From an uncultured Oscillospiraceae bacterium (GTDB lineage: Bacteria > Bacillota > Clostridia > Oscillospirales > Ruminococcaceae): DNA of 32,554 nucleotides. Position numbers and translations under genes: made by a program. Location: positions 1-32,554 of the forward strand of contig CAKTAM010000009.1 in NCBI GenBank assembly GCA_934527255.1, read 5' to 3'. The notes below the pieces were generated by a model. The model was not told the origin of the DNA, did not search any database, and worked only from the letters and a program-made list of their open reading frames with translations. Positions 31,625 to 32,554 of this stretch are shown here, piece by piece (the stretch's first letter is position 1; each line of letters starts with the position of its first letter).

Positions 31625-32554
31625 ATGTCGTTTTCGTTTTCTGTCGTCTGCGCATACAGTGCCCGCGCGCGGCAGCGCGCCCTGCGCGCCGCCGTGCGGC
31701 GCGGCGACGCTTTTTTGCTGCTTGCGCCGCAGGAGGCCCGGCTTTCGGATGCCGTGCTGGAGGCTCTGCAGGCGGCGGCCGAGGCCGCCGCACCGGATGT
31801 GGCCGCGCTGGCCCTGCGGGTGCTGCCCGACGGCCCAGACTGGCACTGCGATCCCGTCCGGCTGGAAAGCGACTGCATCACGCTGGAGGGGGTGCTGCTG
31901 CGCTGCGCCGCCCTGCGCGCCGTCGGCGGCTTTGACCCGCGCCTGAGCGGTGAGGCCGCCGACGCCGACGTGTGCTGGCGGCTGCGCGGGGCCGGGTATC
32001 GCCTGCTGTACTGCCCGCAGCTGGAGGTGTGGAAGGAAGCACCCGCCCCCCCAAGCGACGCCCTGGCCGATTATTGCCGCGACACGGCCAGCGCCTGCGT
32101 GCTGCAGGCCAAATACGGCGGCCTGCACCGCGGGCTGCAGACCCTGTGCGAGACCGTCCGCGCCCCGCGGCATTTTCCGGGGGTGCGCCGCGCGCTGCTG
32201 AAGGCGCTGCCCGGCTGCCTGCTGCACGCATTTGCCGCCGCCTGCCGCCCAGCCCCGCCCGCCGCACGCGCCCTTGCCGCGCAAAACGGCTGGCAAAGGC
32301 TGCGGCGCGGCCGCTGCCTGCTGACGCCGGAGGCCCGCGCCATTCTGAAGGCGCGGCAGCCGCTTGTCAGTATTGTGGTGCGCACCTGCGGCCGTCCCGA
32401 TACCCTGCGCGAAACGCTGAAATGCCTGTATCATCAGACCTACCGGCATTTTGAGGTGATCGTCACGGAGGACGGCCCCGCTGCGGCACAGGCCATGCTG
32501 GCCGCCGAATTTGCCGACCTTCCCATCCGGTACCTTGCCGCCGGGCAGCGGGTG
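31625..32554 (+). CDS. Glycosyltransferase family 2 protein, two-domain (5' part only)
   Basis: ATG 31625 opens 310 codons that run off the right edge with no stop. The ribosome binding site is modest (GAGG about eleven bases upstream). Residues 85-136 (LEGVLLRCAALRAVGGFDPR, DADVCWRLRGAGYRLLYCPQ) are the acceptor half of a GT2 domain. The part before them is too short for a full nucleotide-binding half, and the usual DxD is not seen. From about residue 236 a second GT2 domain begins normally (PLVSIVVRTCGRPDTLRETL, HFEVIVTEDG). It probably builds a surface polysaccharide or glycoprotein glycan, using the second domain for catalysis. It is distinctly Ala/Arg-rich. Confidence 0.8.
   Translation, partial: MSFSFSVVCAYSARARQRALRAAVRRGDAFLLLAPQEARLSDAVLEALQAAAEAAAPDVAALALRVLPDGPDWHCDPVRLESDCITLEGVLLRCAALRAVGGFDPRLSGEAADADVCWRLRGAGYRLLYCPQLEVWKEAPAPPSDALADYCRDTASACVLQAKYGGLHRGLQTLCETVRAPRHFPGVRRALLKALPGCLLHAFAAACRPAPPAARALAAQNGWQRLRRGRCLLTPEARAILKARQPLVSIVVRTCGRPDTLRETLKCLYHQTYRHFEVIVTEDGPAAAQAMLAAEFADLPIRYLAAGQRV

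Overview
The window is GC-rich chromosomal DNA of a Gram-positive gut-type Clostridium relative. Purine-rich ribosome binding sites (AGGAGG, AAAGGAG), TTGxxx/TATAAT promoters, a KtrB-type potassium channel, an HtrA-type two-component stress operon, the clostridial PRPP synthetase variant and GC-rich codon use all fit Oscillospiraceae (Faecalibacterium/Gemmiger/Subdoligranulum type). The genus is an inference. Genes are dense and mostly on the minus strand; I see no insertion sequence, CRISPR array or rRNA.

Layout. (1) 1-3.7 kb, minus: a secreted repeat protein running off the left edge, a small conserved protein, and a BTAD/SARP-type regulator with a degenerate GGDEF-like tail, preceded by a good promoter and a perfect inverted repeat. 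(2) 3.7-8.5 kb, minus: a compact type IV pilus-like operon (transglutaminase-like lipoprotein, PilC/GspF platform, four small membrane-anchored pilin-like proteins, PilT ATPase). (3) 8.6-10.0 kb: a KtrB/TrkH channel, divergent from a tRNA-Arg(CCU). (4) 10.2-11.6 kb: a more AT-rich stretch with an orphan ImmA/IrrE-type protease and little else, possibly the remains of an element at the tRNA. (5) 11.6-15.7 kb: PepF-like peptidase (+), then a GH43 enzyme and a HAD phosphatase (-). (6) 15.8-18.9 kb, minus: PRPP synthetase translationally coupled to a membrane-anchored SGNH hydrolase. (7) 19.0-23.3 kb, minus: ribulose-phosphate epimerase followed by three overlapping Rnf-like membrane genes (D, E, A), then a DUF4015-like protein. 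(8) 23.5-27.5 kb, minus: response regulator, histidine kinase, HtrA protease. (9) 27.5-32.5 kb: a metallophosphoesterase (-), then a DD-carboxypeptidase, nicotinate phosphoribosyltransferase and the start of a double-domain glycosyltransferase (+).

Two loci stand out. The RnfD/E/A-like proteins keep the family fold but have lost three of the four cysteines that ligate iron-sulfur clusters in RnfA/RnfE and the SGAT flavin-attachment motif of RnfD, and the B, C and G subunits are not next to them. They may form a membrane complex that no longer does standard Rnf electron transfer. The pilus-like operon has only a PilT-class ATPase, pilin-like proteins without a classical prepilin signal, and a transglutaminase lipoprotein. 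With the neighbouring regulator and repeat protein it looks like a surface-structure locus.
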